Shown here piece by piece: positions 6,897 to 15,229 of a stretch of DNA of 24,080 nt. The DNA comes from Armatimonadota bacterium (lineage in GTDB: Bacteria; Armatimonadota; UBA5829), in NCBI GenBank assembly GCA_026415535.1, contig JAOAGX010000003.1:1-24080 (forward strand), given 5' to 3'. Made by a program: the position numbers and the translations under genes. The first letter of the stretch is position 1. Every line of letters starts with the position of its first letter. The notes under the pieces were generated by a model. The model saw nothing but the letters and a program-made list of their open reading frames with translations, did not search any database and was not told the DNA's origin.

Positions 6897-7724
6897 TCAT
6901 TCCTTACGAACAGTCCGACCATCACTGATTAGGTTGATACGCCCGTTCAAGTCGGTACGGTAGACCTCCGCACCGGTGTTTTCGGTTCTAATGCGATTCA
7001 ACACAATACGACTTGGTTTATCGTTTCCATTTCCCACAAGAACGATACAGTATTCCGGCCGGACAAAAGATATTAGTTCTAGCGAAGTGCCGCCGTATCT
7101 TCCGTGTCGTGGTACCACGAGGACGTTACTTGTGAGGTCTATTCCCGAACGAATCATATACGCCTCGTCCTCTACAAGCGCGTCCGACATTAGCAGGAAT
7201 CGTGTCCTGCCAAAACTCACCCGCGTAATCAGAGGCCGAATGGATTGCGATTCGGGCTCCCTAGGTGGGCTTAATGCTTCCAGTCTGACCTTTTGGGAAA
7301 GTCGAATCGAGTCTCCCGCTGATAGCAATACCTCGGCGATTCGTCCTTTCGCACATTCGGGAGCACTTTCCCAAGCATTTCCGCTATGGATCAGTCGCTT
7401 TACGTCAAACGAATTGGTAAGTTCTTCCAAAGCACCTGTGTGGTCGTCGATAGGGTTCGATATGATCACGTCAAGTGATTGAGCTCCTAGTAGTTGTAGG
7501 TATTTCACAAGCTCGCTAGCCGTCCGTTTGGGACCGGGGTCAACGACGATAAAACGTCCGTCAGGCGTTTCGAACACGATCGCGTTTCCAAGTTCAGCCG
7601 GCAAGAAACTCGCGACAAGAATCGGTCCGGCCGGACGCGTGCGCGGTTTTGCCCGCACAAAGCCCACATAGGCCCCAGCTACAACTGCGGCTACCAAGAC
7701 TATTATTGGCACGAACCGGCGCAT
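6897..7724 (-). CDS. Membrane-anchored ComEC-like metallo-beta-lactamase-fold protein, metal site degenerate
   Basis: One N-terminal hydrophobic segment (about 4-20, MRRFVPIIVLVAAVVAGAY) anchors a domain resembling the C-terminal MBL domain of the DNA-uptake protein ComEC. The matching segments are LGNAIVFETPDGRFIVVDPG, then SNPIDDHTGAL for the usual SHPxxDHxGGL, LLMSD for TGD, VPRHGRYGGTS for VPHHGSxxSS, and EVYRTDLNGRI. Metal-ligand positions are altered: His to Asn90, HH to Arg-His207, and the HPH of the last loop to KPS. Metal binding and nuclease activity are therefore doubtful. The frame is open to an ATG at 7763 that has no ribosome binding site. The internal ATG at 7724 has GGTGAG six bases upstream and starts directly before the basic/TM segment. 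It is the first gene of the cheB-like/pilB operon, which suggests a pilus or DNA-uptake link. Confidence 0.7.
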   Translation of the reverse strand: MRRFVPIIVLVAAVVAGAYVGFVRAKPRTRPAGPILVASFLPAELGNAIVFETPDGRFIVVDPGPKRTASELVKYLQLLGAQSLDVIISNPIDDHTGALEELTNSFDVKRLIHSGNAWESAPECAKGRIAEVLLSAGDSIRLSQKVRLEALSPPREPESQSIRPLITRVSFGRTRFLLMSDALVEDEAYMIRSGIDLTSNVLVVPRHGRYGGTSLELISFVRPEYCIVLVGNGNDKPSRIVLNRIRTENTGAEVYRTDLNGRINLISDGRTVRKE

Positions 7725-7907
7725 TCTTTTCTCACCCGGACTACATCTTAGTGGACTGTTCATGGGTAGTCAATCTATGGGTGGACGACCTGATATTGTC
7801 CTCCGTTTAGGAGAGAGCTAGTGAAAGGTTGTCAGGCATTCCAGATACCGTCTTCAACACAAAGGAGTTCCATGTTTGTATGGCGTAAAAACTAACCGAT
7901 TCAATTT

Positions 7908-7916
7908 TTGCTATAA
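7908..7916 (+). promoter_or_regulatory. Candidate extended -10 promoter for acpS-nnr
   Basis: TG-C-TATAAG (TG at 7908-7909, TATAAG at 7911-7916) is an extended -10 element with five of six matches in the hexamer. No good -35 is present, as is common for this class. Transcription would start near 7923, about 40 nt before acpS. The 239-bp gap it lies in separates the divergent MBL and acpS genes. I could not define a promoter for the leftward operon. Confidence 0.4.
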
Positions 7917-7963
7917 GCGAATGCTGTGGGCTGAAGTCCACGTGCGGTGGCTGGGGATCGGTT

Positions 7964-8326
7964 GTGCGGATACTTGGTGTAGGAACCGACATAGTTGAAA
8001 CTCGGCGAATACGCGATTTGATCGAAAAGAACAACGGTTTTGCCGAACGTGTTTTCACACGTGCTGAGCTGGAGTATTCTCTAAGGAGGCGTTCAAAATA
8101 CTTGAACCTGGCGGCGCGATTTGCAGCAAAGGAGGCCGTAGCAAAAGCGTTTGGGCGGTCATTTTCGTGGCACGATGTCGAGGTGGTGAACGGGCATAGT
8201 GGGAAACCGGTTGTAAACTTGTATGGTCGGGCGAGACAAGTTGCGGGGAACGCCCGAGTTCATCTGAGTGTGTCGCATACCGAAAACTACGCTAGCGCGG
8301 TGGCGATAGTGGAGGTGTATGAGTGA
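7964..8326 (+). CDS. acpS: Holo-[acyl-carrier-protein] synthase AcpS
   Basis: Transfers the 4'-phosphopantetheine arm of CoA to the serine of apo-ACP, which activates the carrier of fatty acid synthesis. The 120-aa length and fold signatures are typical. GVGTDIVE at the N-terminus supplies the Mg2+ ligand Asp9. ARFAAKEAVAKAFG supplies Glu57 and Lys56. The C-terminal HLSVSHTENYASA strand is also conserved. The GTG start has GGGGA six bases upstream. It overlaps nnr by four bases (GTGA), an arrangement often seen for these two genes, so translation is probably coupled. Confidence 0.96.
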   Translation: MRILGVGTDIVETRRIRDLIEKNNGFAERVFTRAELEYSLRRRSKYLNLAARFAAKEAVAKAFGRSFSWHDVEVVNGHSGKPVVNLYGRARQVAGNARVHLSVSHTENYASAVAIVEVYE

Positions 8327-9927
8327 GAGAATCGGAGCCTTTCCGCAGACTGCTGGTTACGGCGGAGCAAATGCGCGAGCTTGACCGTATGGCTACGGAA
8401 AAGTACGGTATCCCAAGCTTGATTCTAATGGAAAATGCTGGGCGAGCGGTGGCTGAGGTTGCCGAGGACATGCTTGAGGATGTTCGGGACAAGAATATCG
8501 TCGTCGTGTGCGGTCCCGGCAACAACGGCGGTGACGGCTTTGTTGCTGCCAGGCATTTGCACAATGCAGGTGCGGATGTAAAGATCGCCTACTTCGGCGA
8601 TAGAGCAAAAGCGAAGGGCGATGCTCTTGTCAACATCGAAATTGCCGAGAAGATGGGTCTTGCGATTGATCGAACTTACAGCACGAGACGACTCAAAGCG
8701 GCGATTAGGTCATGTGATCTTGCAATAGATGCCCTGTTGGGCACCGGGATAAAGGGTGCTCTGAAGCCTGAAGTTGCCGAAGTGATAGGCTGTCTGAACG
8801 ACTCCGATGCGCCGGTGCTGGCAGTGGACTTGCCTTCCGGCATCGATGCTGATACAGGTCTCACGCTTGGGCCGCCGTTTTCTTCGGGTCGTGTATTTGA
8901 AGAAGCGGTTGATGCGGATGTCACAGTGACGTTTGGTTGTCCCAAGATTGGGTTGCTGACGCACCCGGCGGCCGAGTACGTCGGAAGGCTGATTGTTGCC
9001 GACATAGGCATTCCTCGCGAAGCCTTTGCACTCTCTGGTAGTCGTGTCTACGCTCTCACCGGGCTGCCACTCTTACCTCTCTTGGTGACAAGATGCGCTT
9101 CAGCTCACAAGGGCGACTTTGGTCACCTTGCGATTGTCGCCGGGTCAGTCGGAATGACCGGCGCAGCCACACTAGCGGCGGAAGGTGCGCTTCGAGTTGG
9201 AACCGGGTTGGTCACACTCGCAGTGCCGGAGTCTTTGAACGACATTATGGAGGTCAAGCTCACCGAGGCTATGACGATTCCAGTGCCTCAGGGCAAGGCT
9301 CGTGCGTTCGGGATGGAGTCGCTTCCTCGAGTCCTTGAAATAATCGAGAAGCGCGACGCTGTAGTGATCGGGCCAGGCTTCGGACGAGACGACGACACAA
9401 TACGATTTACACTGGAACTGATCGCCAGACTTGAAAAACCTGCCGTTATCGATGCCGATGCGTTATTTGCCATATCCAGGGATGTCAGTGTACTCAAGAA
9501 ATGCAATTCGCAGCTTATCTTGACGCCGCACCCTGGTGAGATGGCTAATCTGCTAGGAACCACGGTTTCTGAGGTTCAGTCTAACCGACTGGAGACTGCG
9601 CGCGCGTTCGCAAAAGAGCACGTAGTAACTGTTGTTCTGAAGGGAGCGGGAACCGTGATTGCCGAACCCGATGGCGAAGCTTACATAAACACTACGGGAA
9701 CACCGGGTATGGCAACCGGCGGAGTAGGGGACGTGCTCTCGGGAATGATCGGTGGTATTTTGGCTCAATCGGAGTCCATTCCGCCCGTGTTTGCTGCGTG
9801 TTCGGCGGTTTACCTTCACGGTGAGGCTGGGGAGATAGCGGCTGAGAAACTTGGAGAGTCGGCCATGATAGCTTCTGACGTAGCAACGGCGATTGGCGAA
9901 GCCATTCAGCGGTATAAAATTGGGTGA
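8323..9927 (+). CDS. nnr: Bifunctional NAD(P)H-hydrate epimerase / ADP-dependent NAD(P)H-hydrate dehydratase
   Basis: Repairs damaged hydrated NAD(P)H. The YjeF_N epimerase domain (about 10-235) converts R- to S-NAD(P)HX. It shows LMENAGRA, CGPGNNGGDG (64-72) and VDLPSGIDADTG (about 168-179). The C-terminal kinase-like dehydratase domain (about 255-530) uses ADP to dehydrate S-NAD(P)HX. It shows KGDFGHLAIVAGS, VIGPGFGRD, VIDADAL, LTPHPGEM, VVLKGAGT and the catalytic TGGVGD (Asp470). The 534-aa length fits the fused YjeF type. The start is GTG at 8323 inside the acpS stop, with GGAGG seven bases upstream. The ATG at 8319 is out of frame. Confidence 0.96.
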   Translation: MRESEPFRRLLVTAEQMRELDRMATEKYGIPSLILMENAGRAVAEVAEDMLEDVRDKNIVVVCGPGNNGGDGFVAARHLHNAGADVKIAYFGDRAKAKGDALVNIEIAEKMGLAIDRTYSTRRLKAAIRSCDLAIDALLGTGIKGALKPEVAEVIGCLNDSDAPVLAVDLPSGIDADTGLTLGPPFSSGRVFEEAVDADVTVTFGCPKIGLLTHPAAEYVGRLIVADIGIPREAFALSGSRVYALTGLPLLPLLVTRCASAHKGDFGHLAIVAGSVGMTGAATLAAEGALRVGTGLVTLAVPESLNDIMEVKLTEAMTIPVPQGKARAFGMESLPRVLEIIEKRDAVVIGPGFGRDDDTIRFTLELIARLEKPAVIDADALFAISRDVSVLKKCNSQLILTPHPGEMANLLGTTVSEVQSNRLETARAFAKEHVVTVVLKGAGTVIAEPDGEAYINTTGTPGMATGGVGDVLSGMIGGILAQSESIPPVFAACSAVYLHGEAGEIAAEKLGESAMIASDVATAIGEAIQRYKIG

Positions 9928-9967
9928 GCCCAATGTAAGTCATTCGAATCTCAACGTTCGACTTCGG

Positions 9968-9985
9968 AAAGGGTGATTTCTAATT
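9968..9985 (+). promoter_or_regulatory. Ribosome binding site and probable ATT start of the FHA membrane protein
   Basis: AAAGGG (9968-9973) lies nine bases before the ATT at 9983-9985. The frame is closed by TGA at 9974-9976, so no ATG, GTG or TTG is available upstream of the encoded signal-peptide region. The first conventional start (GTG 10127) lies 48 codons further on and would remove that region. Confidence 0.45.
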
Positions 9986-11266
9986 AGAGTAGGGAAGGTA
10001 GTTTTCATTATTATTCTGCTTGCGAGCTCGTATGGGGCAACTGATGCGGCTCAGAGGCTTCATGTCGAGAAGAAGGGGACTTACTTCTACTGGTTTGCCT
10101 ATGCGGACGCGCTTGGCGGCGAGCACGTGACGCAGCCTGTCAAGTTTAAGGGCGACAAGGTCGATCTGGACTTATCCCCGCTCGGGACTACGTTCAAGAA
10201 GGCTCGCGTATTTGTGATGAACAAGAAGACGGGCAACGTCGCGATTCTTGAGTATACAGCGTCCAAGGATCAGAAGGTTGCAAAGCCGATTGAGGTCAAG
10301 GAAGATGCTTTTACTTACGTGCGGACGGTGAAGCTCAAGGTCGTTGCCGAGGACGGAGCGCCGGTTGAAAGTGCGCTGGTCGAAATCACCGACGGTGAAG
10401 GTACGCCAATGAGCGCGATTGTTACCCCTTCCGACACTGGCGTGGCCTCGTTCGAAAACGTTGCGGCTGGGGAAATCAACGTCAAGGTCAGGACGAAGGG
10501 CGCGACGAGGACTATTGATTCCGACATCGAGCTTCCTATCAAACGCAAGATACCTTGGTTCGAAAAAGACATTAGGGTTAAAGGCGACGTAGATACCCTG
10601 CAAGTTTTGTCTCAAGGAAACAAGGCTCCTGCCGAGTTGGGCCGGGAGGGCGAAAGTTCCGCCGGGCCGCGTGGGGATGGTTTAAACTCTGTGTTACAAA
10701 CGGTCGCAGGCTTGATCTTCTTGATCTTGGTGATAACAATCATCTACGCCGTGCTAAAGTCCAAGGGCATCACGACCGAACAGGCTTTGCGCAAGATGGG
10801 AGTCAAGCTTCCTGGAGAGGGCGAAGCATCGACCGAGCCTGGCTTAGAGGAGGCTTCGTTGCCACAAGTTGATCCGAGCTTGTGCCCGTTCTGCGGCCAG
10901 CGCAGAGACGCCTCTGGCAACTGTGCTTGCACTATCCCTTCCGGTTCTGTTTCCCAAACTTCGGTTCCAACTCCGGGCGTTCCGCGACTAGTAGGGGTTG
11001 CGGGAACGTACATGGGGCAGGTTTTCGAGATCGGATCCGGCTCGAAAACGATCGGACGTGAAGCCCAATGCGATATTGCGCTTATTAAAGACAGTACTAC
11101 CTCGCGACGGCATGCAACCATCACAGCGTCTGCCGGCGACTATTCAATTCGCGACGAGGGTAGCTCAAACGGAACCTTCGTAAACGGTGCCCGAGTGACC
11201 GAGCAGAAACTCGTGCCTGGAGACGAAATCCAAATCGGCGGGACTCGCTTTAGGTTCGAAGTGTAA
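9983..11266 (+). CDS. Secreted-domain / TM / zinc-ribbon / FHA membrane protein (427 aa from ATT)
   Basis: Reading from ATT at 9983, the protein begins with a signal peptide: RVGK, then a hydrophobic core VVFIIILLASSYG, then ATDAAQ with an Ala-x-Ala-type cleavage region near residues 19-24. The extracytoplasmic part (about 25-230) includes a carboxypeptidase-regulatory-like beta fold (VKLKVVAEDGAPVESALVEI to VKVRTKG, about 116-172). A TM helix (about 236-259) leads to a short cytoplasmic zinc ribbon (Cys301, Cys304, Cys314, Cys316; CPFCG...CACT) and a complete FHA domain (about 335-427). The FHA has IGRE, TSRRHA and SSNGTFVNG. FHA domains bind phosphothreonine, so this looks like a transmembrane adaptor for the kinase encoded downstream. 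With the first conventional start (GTG 10127, 379 aa) the signal peptide would be lost. What the outer domain binds is unknown. Confidence 0.75.
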   Translation: MRVGKVVFIIILLASSYGATDAAQRLHVEKKGTYFYWFAYADALGGEHVTQPVKFKGDKVDLDLSPLGTTFKKARVFVMNKKTGNVAILEYTASKDQKVAKPIEVKEDAFTYVRTVKLKVVAEDGAPVESALVEITDGEGTPMSAIVTPSDTGVASFENVAAGEINVKVRTKGATRTIDSDIELPIKRKIPWFEKDIRVKGDVDTLQVLSQGNKAPAELGREGESSAGPRGDGLNSVLQTVAGLIFLILVITIIYAVLKSKGITTEQALRKMGVKLPGEGEASTEPGLEEASLPQVDPSLCPFCGQRRDASGNCACTIPSGSVSQTSVPTPGVPRLVGVAGTYMGQVFEIGSGSKTIGREAQCDIALIKDSTTSRRHATITASAGDYSIRDEGSSNGTFVNGARVTEQKLVPGDEIQIGGTRFRFEV

Positions 11267-11284
11267 TACTTTCTTTATGGACTG

Positions 11285-11306
11285 CGGCGGTTTAGGCTGC
11301 CGTTTT
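11285..11306 (+). terminator. Weak intrinsic terminator or attenuating hairpin
   Basis: CGGCGG (11285-11290) and CTGCCG (11297-11302) can pair over six base pairs with one G-U, and TTTT follows directly. It lies in the 106-bp gap between the two membrane FHA genes and may lower read-through rather than end the operon. Confidence 0.35.
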
Positions 11307-11372
11307 CACCGGCTTATTTGAGAATACTTACACGGGTACTGCGGCAGTGAACGCTACTTCGAAGGTTTGGCA

Positions 11373-12884
11373 TTGGCTCGAGTAATAAGATACACACTGG
11401 CAGGCATGTTGGGAGCGGTGGGGGCGTGGCTGATTATGGAGTCGACGCCAGCCATGCCTAACGACATTGGCGCGAACACCCCATATTTTTGGTATTTTCT
11501 GCTGGGACTTGTTTCGGGGCTATTGGTGGGCGGTGGCATAGGGCTGGCGGAGGCAGTTGGAAACGCGTCTCCTCGCCAAGCCTACCGTGCCGTACTGAGC
11601 GGGGCTCTTGTTGGTGCGGGCGGAGGTGTTATTGGTATCTCGCTCGGCAACGCCATTTTTAATGTCGCGCTCAGCATGGCAGGTGGGGTAGGCATATACA
11701 AGATACTGAGCCAGGACGTTCCTGCCGCTGTGACTGAACATCTGCCTAGGTCAAAACCGAGTGTGCTGACTTTTCTCATTTTGCTGATCGGACGAGGCTC
11801 AGGATGGGCGATTATAGGAGGGTTTATTGGGCTTTCTTTAGGCATAGCTTCGGGTTCGACTCAGCGCATGATCAACGGTGCTGTCGGTGGGATCATCGGT
11901 GGTGGTATCGGAGGTGCGATATTCGAGATTCTCGGGTGGCTGAACCTAGGCGGTGGAATAAACATCCCGGTCCAGGTAATCCGGCTCATCACTTATGCTG
12001 CCACAGGCTTCGCGATCGGCCTCTTCATCGGATTTATCGAGGAGGTTGCTAAGAAGGCATGGCTGGTGAGGCTGGTTGGGACCAATGAAGGCAAGCAATA
12101 TGTCATCGACAAGCCCGTTACTGTGCTTGGGCGAAGCGAGCTTGTCGATCTTCCCGTGTTTGGCGATCCTGATGTTGCCGAGCGTCACGCAGCCATTATT
12201 CGTCAGGGCGAGAGATTTTACATAGAAGATTGCGGTTCATACTCCGGAACACGCGTGAACGATAAACCGGTTACCAAGGAGATTATCCGCGACCGGGACT
12301 TGATTATGATAGGGAAAACCAGGTTCCTATTCCGCGAGAAAGCAACTGCGCGTGAAGATTACTCCCCCCAGGGCGCTTACGTGCCAGGAACTAGAATTCC
12401 TACCTCAAAGTACGTGTGTCCATTCTGTGGCTCTGTCAAGGACGCGAGTGGGAACTGTCAGTGTACTCTTGCCTCAGCTCATCTCTCTCCTGCAAAAGAA
12501 GAAGAGAGTCCGACCACATTGCCGTCCGCACAGATGACGGTACCGGTTACTGCACAAGTTGTCTCTGGGGATGTCGCAGCTCAGGTGTCCGGCTACGTTC
12601 CTCGTCTGGTTGCAATTGCGGGGCCGTATATGGGAAAGACGTTCCCTCTAAAACCTGGCGAAACAAGAATAGGTCGCGAGTCCACCAAAGACATAGCGCT
12701 TTCTATGGACAATACAGTTTCTCGCAACCACGCTAGGATCGTCCAGGAAGCCGGAGGATACGTAATATATGATGACGGCAGCACTAACGGCACGTTCGTC
12801 AACAACACTCGAGTGACTCGACATGAGTTGGCGAACGCCGATATAGTTCAGGTAGGCAGCAACAAGCTCAGATTTGAGGTATGA
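11373..12884 (+). CDS. Polytopic membrane protein with FHA / zinc ribbon / FHA cytoplasmic part (503 aa)
   Basis: The first 225 residues are glycine-rich and hydrophobic with about six membrane segments (roughly 3-22, 39-61, 71-112, 131-160, 166-190 and 201-222). They are full of GxxxG-type spacing, for example GGIIGGGIGGAIF. FHA1 (about 245-322) keeps LGR but has AERH in place of SxxH and lacks the NG pair. Its phosphothreonine pocket is therefore probably impaired. A zinc ribbon (CPFCGSVKDASGNCQCT, about 349-365) and an intact FHA2 (about 410-503, IGRE, VSRNHA, GSTNGTFVNN) follow. The ribbon/FHA2 cassette is a close paralogue of the one in the preceding gene. TTG at 11373 has AAGG seven bases upstream; the TTG at 11367 is too close to it. 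The role of the membrane part is unknown. Confidence 0.85.
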   Translation: MARVIRYTLAGMLGAVGAWLIMESTPAMPNDIGANTPYFWYFLLGLVSGLLVGGGIGLAEAVGNASPRQAYRAVLSGALVGAGGGVIGISLGNAIFNVALSMAGGVGIYKILSQDVPAAVTEHLPRSKPSVLTFLILLIGRGSGWAIIGGFIGLSLGIASGSTQRMINGAVGGIIGGGIGGAIFEILGWLNLGGGINIPVQVIRLITYAATGFAIGLFIGFIEEVAKKAWLVRLVGTNEGKQYVIDKPVTVLGRSELVDLPVFGDPDVAERHAAIIRQGERFYIEDCGSYSGTRVNDKPVTKEIIRDRDLIMIGKTRFLFREKATAREDYSPQGAYVPGTRIPTSKYVCPFCGSVKDASGNCQCTLASAHLSPAKEEESPTTLPSAQMTVPVTAQVVSGDVAAQVSGYVPRLVAIAGPYMGKTFPLKPGETRIGRESTKDIALSMDNTVSRNHARIVQEAGGYVIYDDGSTNGTFVNNTRVTRHELANADIVQVGSNKLRFEV

Positions 12885-12980
12885 GCTCAAAGTTTTATTG
12901 AGTTTACTGTTGTCGGTTCCGTGACTCAAAGAGGATTGGTGTAATGGCCCTCAACCGGCAACCAATAACGGGAGAAATCC

Positions 12981-14342
12981 ATGACTTTTGACGACAGGAC
13001 ACAGATGACCCCACCGCAAGATGATCCGAATAAGGCTCGTGTAGAAGGACTTGACACGAACGCGACACAGCTCGGAGGCCCGATGCCTTTAGATATGAAC
13101 CGGACTGCAATGGCAACAAGTATGCGTGCTATTACGCTCGATTGCGTGCCGGAGAACTCATATGCGCTGGCAACGCAGGCGACACGTGAGCACGTGCTTG
13201 TCAAGATTACGGGAAGCGGTACGGTGATGGGTGCTCGGATGCCGCTGAACCTGTGCCTGATCCTTGACCGCAGCGGGTCGATGGAAGGGCCTCCGATGGA
13301 GTATATGAAACGCGCGTGCGGATATGTAGTCGATCTTCTGGAGCCAGGTGACGTGTTGTCAATAGTAGCGTTTGCTGATCAGGCCGAGGTAATAATGCCT
13401 GCGCGCCGCGTTGTGAACAAGCAGCTCATAAAGGAGCACATTAACCGTCTTGATGTTGGCAACACTACCGACCTCTTCGGTGGAATCTCGATGGGTGCTG
13501 CGCAGATTGCTTCCGTTGCTTCTCCAGGTTACATAAACCGCGCCCTGCTTTTTACCGACGGCGAACCGACTGCTGGAAACAAAGACTTCAGTTCGATTGT
13601 TGGCAACGTGGTAGAGCAGAAAAGCCGCGGCATTACCTTCACCGCGCTTGGCTTTGGCAGCGAGTACAATGAAGAACTTCTTGCTGCAATCGCCAAGCGT
13701 AGCGGCGGAAATTATTACTACATTATGCGTCCTGAGCTGATACCGGAGATATTCCGCAAAGAGCTGGAGACAATGATGATGGCAATTGCACGCAATGTTA
13801 GAATGCGCGTTCAGATGTCGCGATGGGTCCAGGTGCGGCAAATATACAACAAGTTGCCTACATATGGAAATCGTTGGGCTGAGGTTACCCTTGCCGACCT
13901 GGAGCGCGGCGAGGTGCAGACGGCCATTGTTGAGCTTGAATTGGGCCCGAGACCGGGTGGAAAGTATCGGGTTGCGCGGATTGATATTATCTATGATGAT
14001 TCGGTTACTGGTAGGACGGAGACCGTTTCCGGCGACGTAGTGGTCGAGTTTACGACCGATGCCTCACTAATTGCGAGCGGGCTCAATCCGGAGGTTCAGC
14101 GCGAGCTTGCAATCGCGCAGGCTTCCATGAATCTTGAACGTACCGTCATGGGTATGCGCACGCAAATGGTTTCGCCTGATGAGGCCGTCCGTGAGCTTGA
14201 AAAGACACAAGCGCTACTGATTCAACAAGGCAAAACTCTTCAGGCTCAGGATATCCAGTGCGCGATCGACCAGATCAAGCAGGGCGCCGCGGCTGAAAAG
14301 ACGTTGATCGGGATCAATTTGGACCGGGAGAAAATGCAATGA
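12981..14342 (+). CDS. von Willebrand factor type A (VWA) domain protein (453 aa)
   Basis: Cytoplasmic by sequence: no signal peptide or TM segment is visible. The VWA domain (about 86-270) has a full MIDAS: DRSGS (Asp96, Ser98, Ser100), Thr162/163 in NTTDLFGG and Asp193 in FTDGEPT. Beta-rich and helical parts follow (about 285-370 and 375-445), the latter rich in Gln/Leu. The N-terminal 50 residues are disordered-looking and Thr-rich (DTNATQLGG, MNRTAMATSM). They resemble the tail of the next gene product and could be kinase targets; that is inference. The ATG has GGGAG six bases upstream. The stop overlaps the next start (ATGA). VWA proteins linked to PP2C and kinase genes are known from TerY-P type modules, but this is not TerY itself. 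Confidence 0.9.
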   Translation: MTFDDRTQMTPPQDDPNKARVEGLDTNATQLGGPMPLDMNRTAMATSMRAITLDCVPENSYALATQATREHVLVKITGSGTVMGARMPLNLCLILDRSGSMEGPPMEYMKRACGYVVDLLEPGDVLSIVAFADQAEVIMPARRVVNKQLIKEHINRLDVGNTTDLFGGISMGAAQIASVASPGYINRALLFTDGEPTAGNKDFSSIVGNVVEQKSRGITFTALGFGSEYNEELLAAIAKRSGGNYYYIMRPELIPEIFRKELETMMMAIARNVRMRVQMSRWVQVRQIYNKLPTYGNRWAEVTLADLERGEVQTAIVELELGPRPGGKYRVARIDIIYDDSVTGRTETVSGDVVVEFTTDASLIASGLNPEVQRELAIAQASMNLERTVMGMRTQMVSPDEAVRELEKTQALLIQQGKTLQAQDIQCAIDQIKQGAAAEKTLIGINLDREKMQ

Positions 14343-15229
14343 GTGACTATACGGACAAGACTGCGATAGGCATGCCGAAAGTGGGGGAGGCGACCCAGGT
14401 TGTAAACGCGCCGTCAGCAGAGGCGACACATTATGTGGCCAGCGTTGATTGTCCCGTTTGCCATACATCAAATCCGCCGTCGGAGACGTATTGTGTTGAC
14501 TGTGGGTTCCTGCTTTCATCGGAGCCGGTAGATGTGGCGGAAGAGTATGGAACGACGCAAGTTGGTTCGTTCGTAACACCAGATGGGACTCGCGAATTTG
14601 CGCTCAGGCTCGGCGAAAACACGGTTGGCAGACTGGATGCCGACATTCTGCTCACACACAGCACGGTTTCCCGAAAACACGCTGTGGTGACGGTTGAGGA
14701 AGGCAGGGTGTTTGTCGAAGACGTTGGGAGTACAAACGGCACAACTGTGGCTGGCAGGAAGGTAGAGCCGGGCGAGAAGATCGAGCTGGCTGATGGTGTC
14801 GAAGTCGTCTTTGGCAGTCAGCCACTCATTTTCCGAAAGCCCCAGGAGTACGAAATTCCTGCTGAGCCGCCTCGGGAATGCGAGACTCATGTTGAGCCAA
14901 GCGGGGAGTGCGAGGTTCCCACCGAGTTGAGATTGCCAATATTCCGGCTCGTCGCCACTGGTGGCTCTCTGAGCTTTGATCTTTTCGAAGGCGTAATGAC
15001 GCTTGGTCGTCGAGAGGGCAACGACATCGTCGTGCCTGACCCGTATTGCTCCGGAAACCACGCGCGGCTTACGATCGAAAGCGGTGAGCTTTCGATCACC
15101 GATGTCGGGAGCACCAACGGTACTCTTGTTAACGGCGTCAAACTGGAGCCAAACTCACCACGCGCGCTGCAGTCTGGCGATGAAATTACCGTTGGTCAAA
15201 CGGTTTTCAAAATAGAGGCGGTGCAATGA
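14339..15229 (+). CDS. Soluble zinc-ribbon / tandem FHA adaptor protein (296 aa)
   Basis: Phosphothreonine-reading adaptor. A Thr-rich N-terminal tail (KTAIG near 7-11, EATQVVN near 17-23) precedes a CxxC...CxxC zinc ribbon (Cys38, Cys41, Cys52, Cys55). A further GTTQVG lies near 71-76. FHA1 (about 88-166) has VGRLD, VSRKHA and GSTNGT. FHA2 (about 201-294) has LGRREGND, CSGNHA and GSTNGTLVNG. Both keep the core binding residues. The linker between them is Glu/Pro/Cys-rich with a short repeated pattern (PPRECE, PSGECE). The start overlaps the VWA stop and the stop overlaps the PP2C start, each by four bases. A GarA-like intramolecular switch (phosphorylated tail bound by its own FHA) is possible but unproven. 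Confidence 0.9.
   Translation: MSDYTDKTAIGMPKVGEATQVVNAPSAEATHYVASVDCPVCHTSNPPSETYCVDCGFLLSSEPVDVAEEYGTTQVGSFVTPDGTREFALRLGENTVGRLDADILLTHSTVSRKHAVVTVEEGRVFVEDVGSTNGTTVAGRKVEPGEKIELADGVEVVFGSQPLIFRKPQEYEIPAEPPRECETHVEPSGECEVPTELRLPIFRLVATGGSLSFDLFEGVMTLGRREGNDIVVPDPYCSGNHARLTIESGELSITDVGSTNGTLVNGVKLEPNSPRALQSGDEITVGQTVFKIEAVQ

Noticed and set aside
7871..7894. Seven-codon frame MFVWRKN with AGGAG four bases upstream, before acpS
   Set aside because: It lies upstream of the proposed acpS promoter, so it would not be on that transcript, and it has no run of regulatory codons. Chance is more likely than a leader peptide.
14516..15061. 181-codon minus-strand frame inside the double-FHA gene
   Set aside because: Antisense to a well-supported coding region; an ORF shadow of a codon-biased gene.
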